Positions 1-5,409 of a stretch of DNA of 8,342 nt are shown here, piece by piece. Position 1 is the first letter of the stretch, and each line of letters begins with the position of its first letter. The notes beneath the pieces were generated by a model, which saw only the letters and a program-made list of their open reading frames with translations, was not told where the DNA came from and made no database searches. Both the position numbers and the translations under genes were made by a program. This DNA is from DATGSF01 sp035302865. GTDB lineage: Bacteria > Bacteroidota > Bacteroidia > Chitinophagales > Chitinophagaceae. The DNA lies in contig DATGSF010000013.1 in the NCBI GenBank assembly GCA_035302865.1, positions 1-8,342 on the forward strand, given 5' to 3'.

Positions 1-142
1 TAAAGGAGAAAGCAAAGCAGCTACAGGTGGTAGCGAATGGAAAAAGTATTTACATCCTAAATACCAACAAAGGAAATTTTTCCCTAATCTTTGGTCTGCT
101 GCGGAAATAGAAAAATGGGGAGAACAAAAAGATTTATATTAA
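1..142 (+). CDS. 3' end of an unidentified gene (partial)
   Basis: An open frame enters from the left edge (complete codons from position 2) and stops at the TAA at 140-142, giving the last 46 residues of a protein. The visible tail is basic and aromatic, with WKKYLHPKY, then FFPNLWSAAEIEKWGEQ, ending KDLY. It has no membrane segment and no T9SS tail. I do not recognise the family. The stop lies only 15 bp before the hemerythrin start, with no room for a promoter or terminator between them, so the two genes are probably co-transcribed. That this is coding is supported by the open frame and the tight spacing; its function is unknown. Confidence 0.7.
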   Translation, partial: KGESKAATGGSEWKKYLHPKYQQRKFFPNLWSAAEIEKWGEQKDLY

Positions 143-157
143 AAAACATTTAAAACA

Positions 158-616
158 ATGAGTCAAAAACCTATAAAGAGACATGAGTCTATCCAACCCT
201 TCAGTAGAGAACACCATCATAGTCTATTACTATGTTGGAAAATACGACAAGGATTGGCTAAAGATGTAGATTTAAACCGAATAAAAAAATTTGTAGATTG
301 GAGTTGGGAAACTCGTATTAAACCTCATTTTCTTGCCGAGGAAAAGTACATGTTTCCAGTTCTTACCGAAAATGACCCATTAATTATTCAAGCTAAAAAA
401 GAACATAAAAGAATTGAATCTCTTTTTAATGAAGAAGAAAATCTTCTCGAAAGCTTTAAAGCTATAGAAAAAGAATTAGATGAACATATTCGTTTTGAAG
501 AGAGAGTATTATTTAATAAAATTCAAGAAGCAGCAAATTCTGAACAATTAAAAGAAATAGAAAAGCATCATGAAGAGCTTAATAGTGATGAATGGTCAGA
601 TGAATTTTGGTTATAA
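158..616 (+). CDS. Hemerythrin HHE cation-binding domain protein
   Basis: This 152-aa soluble protein is essentially one hemerythrin-like four-helix bundle. The di-iron ligand pattern is visible: His in the H19-H20-H21 cluster of the first helix, H57 and E61 (HFLAE) in the second, H83 in the third, and H110 plus E114 (HIRFE) in the fourth. Family members bind O2 or NO, or sense or store iron; the bacterial role of this one is not fixed by sequence. The N-terminus (SIQPFSREHHHSLLL) is typical of a bacterial subgroup starting with a short 'plan/FSREHH' segment. The ATG at 158 follows an A/T-rich leader and the preceding gene ends 15 bp upstream, suggesting an operon. The gene ends at a bidirectional terminator. 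No signal peptide is seen, so it is probably cytoplasmic. Confidence 0.9.
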   Translation: MSQKPIKRHESIQPFSREHHHSLLLCWKIRQGLAKDVDLNRIKKFVDWSWETRIKPHFLAEEKYMFPVLTENDPLIIQAKKEHKRIESLFNEEENLLESFKAIEKELDEHIRFEERVLFNKIQEAANSEQLKEIEKHHEELNSDEWSDEFWL

Positions 617-645
617 ATGAGAATTTTACATTTATTAAAATAATA

Positions 646-681
646 AAAAAGCAGGTTACTATAATAGTTAACCTGCTTTTT
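646..681. terminator. Bidirectional intrinsic terminator
   Basis: A perfect 13-bp stem (646-658 with 669-681, core GCAGGTTA/TAACCTGC) encloses a 10-nt loop. The stem is flanked by A on the left and T on the right, so it can end transcripts from both sides. It lies between the convergent hemerythrin gene (+) and rplI (-). Confidence 0.9.
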
Positions 682-702
682 AAAAATATAAATCTTTAGT
701 AT

Positions 703-1149
703 TTATTCAGAAACAACTTCGAATTCAAATTCGATAACGTTTTCCTTACCAAAATCTATTTCAGCTTTATAGGTTCCAATTTCTTTCACCTCATCAAGGA
801 TATTAATTCTTCTACGATCAATTTCATATCCTTTTTGTTCTTTAATAGCTCTTGCAATTTGAATTGGAGTAACAGAACCAAAAATTTTATTTGTAGTTCC
901 AATTTTTGCACCAATTGTAATTGCAGATTCTTTTAATTTAGCAGAAACACTAGCAATTTCAGCTAATAAAGCTTCTTCTTTTTTGCGTTTAACTTTTTCT
1001 TTTTCTGCTAAGATTTTTCTATTTGTTTTACTTGCTTCAACAGCAAATTTTTGAGGAATTAAATAATTCCTAGCATATCCAGGACGAACGCTTACTAACT
1101 CGTGCGCAGACCCTAGATTATCAACATCTTTTATTAATATAACTTCCAT
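703..1149 (-). CDS. rplI: 50S ribosomal protein L9
   Basis: Ribosomal protein bL9, 148 aa, the normal family length. The N-terminal rRNA-binding domain shows the signature MEVILIKDVDNLG followed by VRPGYARNYLIPQ (residues about 22-34). A long charged connecting helix follows (about 40-75, rich in K and E), then the C-terminal domain (about 80-148) with GAKIGTTNKIFGSVT and the acidic end. L9 binds 23S rRNA near the L1 stalk base and helps maintain reading-frame fidelity. It is the last gene of rpsF-rpsR-rplI, starting 5 bp after the rpsR stop, and is followed by the terminator at 646-681. Identification rests on the clear N-terminal signature plus operon position. Confidence 0.97.
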   Translation of the reverse strand: MEVILIKDVDNLGSAHELVSVRPGYARNYLIPQKFAVEASKTNRKILAEKEKVKRKKEEALLAEIASVSAKLKESAITIGAKIGTTNKIFGSVTPIQIARAIKEQKGYEIDRRRINILDEVKEIGTYKAEIDFGKENVIEFEFEVVSE

Positions 1150-1154
1150 TGGGA

Positions 1155-1421
1155 TTATTTTAAAAGGTCAGTAACATAAGGTAATAAAGCCATTTGGCGT
1201 GCTTTTTTCACAGCATGCCCTAACTTTCTTTGATACTTTAAAGAAGTACCAGTGATACGTCTAGGTAACATTTTACCTTGTTCATTCAAAAATCTTTTTA
1301 AGAATTCAGGGTCTTTATAATCAATATATTTAATGCCCATTTTCTTAAAACGACAATATTTCTTTTGGTTTCTATCTACTCTTTGTGTAGATAAATATTT
1401 AATATCATTTGCTCTTGCCAT
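1155..1421 (-). CDS. rpsR: 30S ribosomal protein S18
   Basis: Ribosomal protein bS18, 88 aa. The diagnostic features are KKYCRFKKMGIKYIDYKD near the N-terminus and the basic core LPRRITGTSLKYQRKLGHAVKKARQMALLPY. S18 forms a heterodimer with S6 and binds the 16S rRNA central domain. I chose the ATG at 1421 (MARANDIKYLS). The frame stays open to an ATG at 1490, but those 23 extra residues overlap the rpsF 3' end and do not belong to S18. The chosen start follows the rpsF stop by 19 bp and has an A/T-rich leader without a Shine-Dalgarno sequence, as is normal in this phylum. Confidence 0.97.
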   Translation of the reverse strand: MARANDIKYLSTQRVDRNQKKYCRFKKMGIKYIDYKDPEFLKRFLNEQGKMLPRRITGTSLKYQRKLGHAVKKARQMALLPYVTDLLK

Positions 1422-1440
1422 AATAATTTGTTTTTTAAAA

Positions 1441-1806
1441 TTAGGATTCTTTACTTTCCATTTCTGTAGAAGCTCCTCTACGTTTTGCATTATACTCTAC
1501 TGCATATTTATCTAAAGCAGTTACCATGTGACGCATAACACTTTCATCACGATTTAAACGCACTTCTAAAGACTTATTTAAATCTGTAGGTGCTTTGTAC
1601 TCCAATACTACATAAAAACCTGTAGTCTTCTTTTGAATTGGATAAGCTAAGGAACGTAAGCCCCAAGGATTAACATGTACAATTTCGCCTTCATTTTCTT
1701 CGATAAAGCGAATCAACTCCTTTTGTGCCGTCTTAAATTCATCATCCGTTAATACCGGAGTGAAAATCAGCATAAGTTCGTAATCTCTAATTACCGTAGT
1801 TGCCAT
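1441..1806 (-). CDS. rpsF: 30S ribosomal protein S6
   Basis: Ribosomal protein bS6, 121 aa, first gene of rpsF-rpsR-rplI. Family features seen: RDYELMLIFTPVL at the start, the WGLRSLAYPIQKKTTGFYVVLEY strand pair around residues 47-69, and LNRDESVMRHMVTALDKYA towards the end. A short charged tail (RRGASTEMESKES) follows the ferredoxin-like fold. The start at 1806 (MATTVIRDYE) matches the family. An in-frame ATG at 1866 would add 20 residues encoded by the structured leader and is rejected. A Bacteroidota-type promoter lies at 1892-1923 and a nested hairpin at 1837-1881 sits in the leader, a likely site for S6:S18 feedback control. Confidence 0.97.
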   Translation of the reverse strand: MATTVIRDYELMLIFTPVLTDDEFKTAQKELIRFIEENEGEIVHVNPWGLRSLAYPIQKKTTGFYVVLEYKAPTDLNKSLEVRLNRDESVMRHMVTALDKYAVEYNAKRRGASTEMESKES

Positions 1807-1836
1807 AATTAATTGTTTATAAAAATGATTAATTCC

Positions 1837-1881
1837 ATAAAAAGACTGCAACAATGGACACTCCATGAGTGGTCTTTTTAT
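1837..1881 (-). promoter_or_regulatory. Structured rpsF leader, candidate S6:S18 autoregulatory element
   Basis: In the minus-strand transcript the leader begins almost at once with a perfect 10-bp stem (ATAAAAAGAC, 1881-1872, with GTCTTTTTAT, 1846-1837). Inside is a 5-bp hairpin (CACTC/GAGTG, 1871-1867 with 1863-1859, loop ATG) and an unpaired 12-nt 3' strand. An alternative hairpin (ATGGA/TCCAT, 1866-1862 with 1858-1854) uses the same bases and excludes the first. rpsF leaders in many bacteria carry an S6:S18-binding structure; the position here fits. I do not see the CCG bulge described for the known motif, so the class is inferred. Confidence 0.6.
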
Positions 1882-1891
1882 AATAGAAATG

Positions 1892-1923
1892 CAAAGATAA
1901 GATAATGTAAGATAATCTGCAAA
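1892..1923 (-). promoter_or_regulatory. Promoter of rpsF-rpsR-rplI
   Basis: Read on the minus strand: TTTG (1923-1920), a 20-nt spacer, then TATCTTTG (1899-1892), matching the Bacteroidota -33/-7 consensus TTTG...TAnnTTTG. The predicted start is near 1885, giving a leader of about 79 nt. It lies immediately after the stop codon of the upstream sprT-like gene. Confidence 0.75.
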
Positions 1924-2562
1924 TTATTTCTCTTTTATTAATTCCACTTCTGCTAAAAGAGATACGGTATATAAATCAGTTGCATTCACAGAATGCAATA
2001 ATCGACAAACGGCGCGAGTTCTATTGACTTTTATTTTTTCAAATACCCTACCCTCCAATAGAAAATGAGAACCTACTTTTACACTCTTCAATAGTACTTT
2101 ATTATCCCTCTCCGTTTTTTTATCGTATTTTTTTAATAAGGTATATAATTCCATATCAGTACACTGAGAGGCTGTCAAATTATTTTTTCTACTTTTCAAG
2201 AGCTTAGCCAATTCTACTGGAAAACAACCTTTTTCAATAAAAGGATGCAATAATTCTTTAAAAGTATTTTGCCATTCTTTTCCATGAGCAGCTACTCGAT
2301 TTCCGTAATTTCTATAACAAACTAAATGGGCAAATTCATGAACTAAAGTAATTAAAAAAGCATAAGGGTTTAAATCCCCATTTACAGTTATAATATCAAT
2401 GCCGTCTTTATTTTTTTTATATGATCCTAAAAGAGTTTTTCTAGGACGAGTAACCTTAAAATGCACTGGGTAGCTTTCGAGCAAATCCACAACTAAAGGT
2501 ATTGCTTGCTCGGGAAAATATTTAAATAAATTTTTATAAATTTCCTCTACGCGTTTTCTCAT
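1924..2562 (-). CDS. SprT-like zinc metalloprotease-fold protein
   Basis: A 212-aa soluble protein with a SprT-like domain. The zinc-binding HExxH motif is HEFAH (residues 75-79), and a third histidine follows in AAHGKEWQ (H93), the usual SprT/Spartan arrangement. The N-terminal 70 residues (with a VNGDLNPYAFL lead-in) form the pre-catalytic part. The C-terminal 90 residues hold the lysine-rich LLKKYDKK segment and a probable beta-rich part (VGSHFLLEGRVFEKIKVNRTRAVCR). No signal peptide is seen. Eukaryotic Spartan degrades DNA-protein crosslinks; the bacterial role is not established. It starts 4 bp after the membrane protein gene ends, so the two are an operon, and its stop abuts the rpsF promoter. 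Confidence 0.85.
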   Translation of the reverse strand: MRKRVEEIYKNLFKYFPEQAIPLVVDLLESYPVHFKVTRPRKTLLGSYKKNKDGIDIITVNGDLNPYAFLITLVHEFAHLVCYRNYGNRVAAHGKEWQNTFKELLHPFIEKGCFPVELAKLLKSRKNNLTASQCTDMELYTLLKKYDKKTERDNKVLLKSVKVGSHFLLEGRVFEKIKVNRTRAVCRLLHSVNATDLYTVSLLAEVELIKEK

Positions 2563-2566
2563 TTTT

Positions 2567-2950
2567 TTATGCTCCTGGTTTTCTAGCCCATACTGAAAGA
2601 ATTGCAGCTTCTAAAATAGTATACACTAAATAAAATCCTAATAAAATAAAAACATTAAATTTCTCTAAATGGTCTTTGTTAATAAAGATATATAAACCTA
2701 AAACTAAAATACAAGCAAAAAACTTTATCATTGTTCCTGCATATTTTGCATTCATAAATGCACTAGTGTTTTTATTTTGTATTCCTTTTGAAATTATATA
2801 AAAGCTAATATAGCAAACAATTCCTAAAAAAGTATTACTAATCAATAATCCTGTTTGATCAATAAAATCCATAAAGTTATTTCCTATTAAAACAAAAGCT
2901 GTCAATAAGAAAAAGAATCCTATATATAATAGATTGGCTTTTTTACGCAT
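2567..2950 (-). CDS. Small four-helix membrane protein, function unknown
   Basis: A 127-aa protein with a basic start (MRKKAN) and four hydrophobic segments at roughly residues 7-25, 34-54, 74-91 and 98-118. Loops are short and the end is basic (ARKPGA). The spacing resembles small AtpI-like membrane proteins, but I see no diagnostic motif and give no function. It has its own promoter (-7 element at 2969-2976) and is followed after 4 bp by the sprT-like gene, so the two are probably co-transcribed. No catalytic residues are recognisable. It is a real gene on the basis of length, clear membrane pattern and promoter. Confidence 0.75.
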   Translation of the reverse strand: MRKKANLLYIGFFFLLTAFVLIGNNFMDFIDQTGLLISNTFLGIVCYISFYIISKGIQNKNTSAFMNAKYAGTMIKFFACILVLGLYIFINKDHLEKFNVFILLGFYLVYTILEAAILSVWARKPGA

Positions 2951-2968
2951 AATTCATGTTCAATATTG

Positions 2969-2976
2969 CAAAGATA
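2969..2976 (-). promoter_or_regulatory. Promoter -7 element of the membrane protein / sprT-like pair
   Basis: TATCTTTG on the minus strand (2976-2969) followed by C exactly matches TAnnTTTG. The expected -33 TTTG is only weakly matched by TTTA near 3000-2997. It lies 18 bp before the start codon at 2950, so the leader is very short. Confidence 0.6.
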
Positions 2977-3033
2977 CATTTTCTAATCTTGCTTTTTAAA
3001 TTTATGCTTTTATTTTCTTTAATTCAATAATAA

Positions 3034-3070
3034 AAAGAGGTTGCTCTAAAAATTATAAAGCAACCTCTTT
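3034..3070 (-). terminator. Intrinsic terminator of the DUF4465 gene
   Basis: A perfect 12-bp stem (AAAGAGGTTGCT, 3034-3045, with AGCAACCTCTTT, 3059-3070) has a 13-nt A/T loop. On the minus strand it continues into T residues (complement of the A run at 3032-3036). It starts 24 bp after the stop at 3095 and separates this unit from the next promoter. Confidence 0.88.
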
Positions 3071-3094
3071 GTACAAACAAACAATAAAAAACAA

Positions 3095-4102
3095 TTAATT
3101 TATTTTAGAAATACTACGCTTAACAGTTTTTCCATTATCTAAATTAAAATTGATATAGTAAATGCCCGCCTTTAACTCTTTTAAAGAAAGCTCCTTTGTG
3201 CTTTCCATCTCAATCATAACTTGGCCAATAGCATTAACAACAGTTACATGATATACCTCTTCAGAGAAATATAAATAATCGCTTGTTGGATTAGGATACA
3301 TTTTTACAATGTTTGCATCTAATTCATGAACAGAAATTGGGTCTTCCTCTTCTTCAATTTCAGAAAAAACAATTTCATCCAATGCAAAATAAGCAGGAGT
3401 ATTTAAACCATATTGACCCATATCATTTCCAACTAAATCAAAAGTCAACATAGCAATATTCTCTTCAATCTCGGAAAAATCAATTGCTTCCCAATCTTCT
3501 AAAATATATCCTGTACTTCCAGTATAATCAGCTAAAGGAAATACTACAGAATCTATCATTTCCATTTGTTCATCATACATTCGAACAATTAAATGCATAT
3601 AAAATTCATTAACTGCAAAGTTTTGTTGCATATAATCATAAGCAATTAACTGATTTGCAACGGAAATGCTGCTTAATTTATAATTTTCTGGCACATTAGA
3701 AAATTTCACTTCAACTGGAATAGTAGCCGCAGGATCTGGACCCATAAAATCAACTGGGACAAAAGCAACAGCATAATTTTCCGTACCATTAGCTCCTTCC
3801 AAAGGTTGTGCCGCTAATGGATGACTGTAATCATTATAACTCGCATCACTAACATTTGAAATTTCAAAACCAGACAATAATCCATATTGAATAGTTGCTT
3901 GCAAAGAGATTTCAATTTCCTCATCAGCATCTTTAGCGATGATTAAAGTATCTCCATCTTGAGGAGTTTCCGCATTAAACATTAATAAATTAGAATTTGG
4001 ATCTAATTCGTACTCTTCAAAACTTATCACTTTGTCTTGAGCGTAAGTCAAAGAGGAAACTGCAAAAGCAATTCCTAAAAAGGGTAAAAACTTTTTAAAC
4101 AT
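3095..4102 (-). CDS. DUF4465 family exported protein with T9SS C-terminal sorting domain
   Basis: A 335-aa protein. Residues 1-21 are a Sec signal peptide (basic MFKK, hydrophobic core, ending LTYA before Q22). The DUF4465 domain spans about 25-247 with family landmarks GFEISNVSD (78-86), GTENYAVAF (106-114), PLADY (189-193), ILEDWEAIDFS (200-210) and NTPAYFALDEI (234-244). An acidic linker (EIEEEEDP) leads to a type IX secretion sorting domain (about 265-335) with MYPNPTSDYLYF, VVNAIGQVM and LKAGIYYINF. The protein should cross the outer membrane and be surface-attached or released. The start at 4102 places the signal peptide correctly; an upstream in-frame ATG at 4222 lies in the riboswitch and is rejected. 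A cobalamin riboswitch precedes it. DUF4465 proteins are, from memory, found near Bacteroidota B12-uptake genes, so cobalamin binding is a reasonable inference. Confidence 0.9.
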   Translation of the reverse strand: MFKKFLPFLGIAFAVSSLTYAQDKVISFEEYELDPNSNLLMFNAETPQDGDTLIIAKDADEEIEISLQATIQYGLLSGFEISNVSDASYNDYSHPLAAQPLEGANGTENYAVAFVPVDFMGPDPAATIPVEVKFSNVPENYKLSSISVANQLIAYDYMQQNFAVNEFYMHLIVRMYDEQMEMIDSVVFPLADYTGSTGYILEDWEAIDFSEIEENIAMLTFDLVGNDMGQYGLNTPAYFALDEIVFSEIEEEEDPISVHELDANIVKMYPNPTSDYLYFSEEVYHVTVVNAIGQVMIEMESTKELSLKELKAGIYYINFNLDNGKTVKRSISKIN

Positions 4103-4127
4103 ACTGTAAATTTGTGCCTTGGGAGAG

Positions 4128-4178
4128 AATATTTTAGGAAATTGCCATAAAAAAATTATGAGCAACCTAAAAAATATT
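4128..4178 (-). promoter_or_regulatory. Long hairpin between riboswitch and start codon, candidate expression platform
   Basis: On the minus strand a long stem-loop forms: outer arms at 4178-4166 and 4138-4128 (11 bp, with a 2-nt T bulge), then TTGC/GCAA (4165-4162 with 4145-4142), then CATAA/TTATG (4160-4156 with 4150-4146) around a T loop. It ends about 25 nt before the ATG at 4102. No long T run follows, so it looks more like a translation-level or RNA-stability element than a terminator. Its role is inferred from its place behind the aptamer. Confidence 0.45.
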
Positions 4179-4223
4179 TTCACTTTTATCCCGAAAGCGA
4201 TTAAAAAATAAAATAAATTCAAA

Positions 4224-4372
4224 GGCAGGTCTTCTGACTTTAATGCAACTTAATTTCCTTCCCAATTAAAAATCAGTGGTTTTTATAATTAAGCCCTTTA
4301 GCATTATCACAGCAGCGGGAACTGTTTCAGATTTACACTGAATTCCCTATTAAATCCTATTAGGATACCATT
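4224..4372 (-). ncRNA. Cobalamin (B12) riboswitch
   Basis: Read on the minus strand, conserved blocks of the adenosylcobalamin-type aptamer appear in order: GGTATCC (4369-4363), the GGGAAT...GTGTAAATCTGAAAC core (about 4347-4324), CCCGCTGCTGTGA (about 4320-4308), CCACTG (4279-4274), GGGAAGG (4263-4257) and the closing B12 box AGTCAGAAGACCTGCC (4239-4224). The promoter -7 element is 8 bp upstream. Ligand binding in this class normally represses the downstream gene, here the DUF4465 protein at 4102. Confidence 0.95.
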
Positions 4373-4380
4373 TGAGTTGG

Positions 4381-4388
4381 CAAAGATA
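4381..4388 (-). promoter_or_regulatory. Promoter -7 element for the riboswitch-DUF4465 transcript
   Basis: TATCTTTG (4388-4381, minus strand) followed by CC matches TAnnTTTG exactly. The predicted start near 4375 places the riboswitch at the 5' end of the transcript. The -33 region is a T/A-rich tract without a clear TTTG. Confidence 0.65.
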
Positions 4389-4441
4389 CATAATTTTATA
4401 AATAAAATAATAAAAAAGTTCTTGCGTATTATTCAAAAAGA

Positions 4442-4474
4442 AAAAGCCCCTTTTTTTTAAAAAAAGAGGCTTTT
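4442..4474 (-). terminator. Intrinsic terminator of the transaldolase gene
   Basis: The stem AAAAGCC/GGCTTTT (4442-4448 with 4468-4474) is extended after one C/A mismatch by C plus a T run pairing with an A run plus G. On the minus strand it is followed by TTTTTCTTTTT. It begins 20 bp after the stop at 4494. Confidence 0.85.
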
Positions 4475-4493
4475 AAAATTACTTGACTTAAGT

Positions 4494-5144
4494 TTATAAA
4501 TTCTCAGCATCTTTTAAAAACTGAGCTAATCCATTATCTGTTAAAGGATGTTTTAATAAACCTAATATAGAACTCAAAGGAGCAGTAATAATATCTGCAC
4601 CCATTTTTGCACATTCTATAATATGATTAGGATTTCTAATTGAAGCTGCTAAAACTTCAGTCATATATCCTTGACTATTATAAATTTCTACTATATCTTT
4701 AATTAATTGATTTCCGTCCCAACCAGTATCATCAATTCTTCCCATAAAAGGAGAAACCATCGTTGCACCTGCGCTAGCAGCTAATAATGCTTGTCCTGCC
4801 GAAAATACTAAAGTACAATTGGTAGGAATACCTTTTGATTCAAAATAATGTATTGCTTTAATTCCATCTTTAATCATAGGAATTTTAACTACAATATTAT
4901 CATGTAATTTAGCTAATTCTTCTCCTTCTTTTACCATTCCATCAAAATCGGTAGATAAAACTTCAGCACTTACAGGGCCATCAACTATATTACAAATATC
5001 TATATAATGTTGCAAAATAGCATCTTTACCTTTTATTCCTTCCTTAGCCATTAAAGATGGATTTGTTGTTACACCATCTAAAATTCCTAAATCGTTAGCT
5101 TCCTTAATTTGATCAAGATTTGCGGTATCAATAAAAAATTCCAT
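4494..5144 (-). CDS. Transaldolase, small TalC/Fsa-type
   Basis: A 216-aa protein of the small transaldolase / fructose-6-phosphate aldolase family, at the usual length (about 215-220). Seen motifs: FIDTANLDQI (4-13, with Asp6), GVTTNPSLMAKEG (24-36), VVKIPM with the Schiff-base lysine K87, NCTLVFSAGQALLAASAGA (109-127) and SPFMGRIDD (131-139). The position equivalent to E. coli FsaA Tyr131 is Phe133 here (SPF), as in true transaldolases, so transfer of dihydroxyacetone between sugar phosphates in the non-oxidative pentose phosphate pathway is more likely than free fructose-6-phosphate aldol cleavage. Databases often label such proteins fsa. It starts about 25 nt after the SRP RNA ends, with no visible promoter of its own, and ends at a terminator. 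Confidence 0.94.
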   Translation of the reverse strand: MEFFIDTANLDQIKEANDLGILDGVTTNPSLMAKEGIKGKDAILQHYIDICNIVDGPVSAEVLSTDFDGMVKEGEELAKLHDNIVVKIPMIKDGIKAIHYFESKGIPTNCTLVFSAGQALLAASAGATMVSPFMGRIDDTGWDGNQLIKDIVEIYNSQGYMTEVLAASIRNPNHIIECAKMGADIITAPLSSILGLLKHPLTDNGLAQFLKDAENL

Positions 5145-5172
5145 TGTATATGATTAAATAATTTCAACAAAA

Positions 5173-5270
5173 ATGGCAAGTTACTTGCATCGCGCCGCTA
5201 CAACCTAATATCCTTGCTGCATTCCTGCCCTGGGGAGGTTCAAAGGGAGCTGGCCGTACAAGACTTGCCA
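5173..5270 (-). ncRNA. ffs: Signal recognition particle RNA, small bacterial (4.5S-like)
   Basis: On the minus strand this is a hairpin RNA of about 97 nt. The ends pair (GGCAAGT near 5269-5263 with ACTTGCC near 5181-5175). The Ffh-binding helix 8 is clear: CAGG, then GCA-GGAA-TGC tetraloop hairpin, then AGCAAGG (about 5232-5212), the universal SRP symmetric and asymmetric loop pattern. There is no Alu domain, as in Gram-negative bacteria. A run of five T (5173-5169) follows the closing stem. The RNA joins Ffh to target ribosomes making membrane proteins. Confidence 0.94.
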
Positions 5271-5273
5271 TGG

Positions 5274-5281
5274 CAAAGGTA
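5274..5281 (-). promoter_or_regulatory. Promoter -7 element of the SRP RNA
   Basis: TACCTTTG (5281-5274, minus strand) matches TAnnTTTG and is followed after CCAT by the GGCAAG 5' end of the RNA, the right distance for the start site. No good -33 TTTG is seen at the usual spacing. Confidence 0.65.
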
Positions 5282-5352
5282 AACACAATCGACAAATAAA
5301 AAAAATAATAGACTAAAAAAATTTAGAAATAAAGAAACAGGCTTTATTTTAC

Positions 5353-5383
5353 TTTGTAATTCTCTCAATTTTGCGGAACTTTG
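5353..5383 (+). promoter_or_regulatory. Promoter of purH
   Basis: TTTG (5353-5356), a 19-nt spacer, then GAACTTTG (5376-5383), seven of eight bases to TAnnTTTG counting the Ns, followed by C as in the other promoters here. The predicted start near 5389 leaves a leader of about 20 nt before the ATG at 5410. No purine riboswitch fits in this leader. Confidence 0.6.
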
Positions 5384-5409
5384 CATTTTATTTGAAATAA
5401 TTTTTTATC

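Noticed and set aside
1422..1490. N-terminal extension of S18 from ATG 1490
   Set aside because: It overlaps the rpsF coding end, and the 23 residues are not part of the S18 family; MARANDIKYLS is the usual type of start.
1333..1515. 60-aa + strand frame opposite rpsR/rpsF
   Set aside because: It is antisense to two well-identified ribosomal genes, with composition that follows from their codons.
4103..4222. N-terminal extension of the DUF4465 protein from ATG 4222
   Set aside because: It would start at the edge of the riboswitch, place 40 residues before a perfect signal peptide, and ignore the normal start at 4102.
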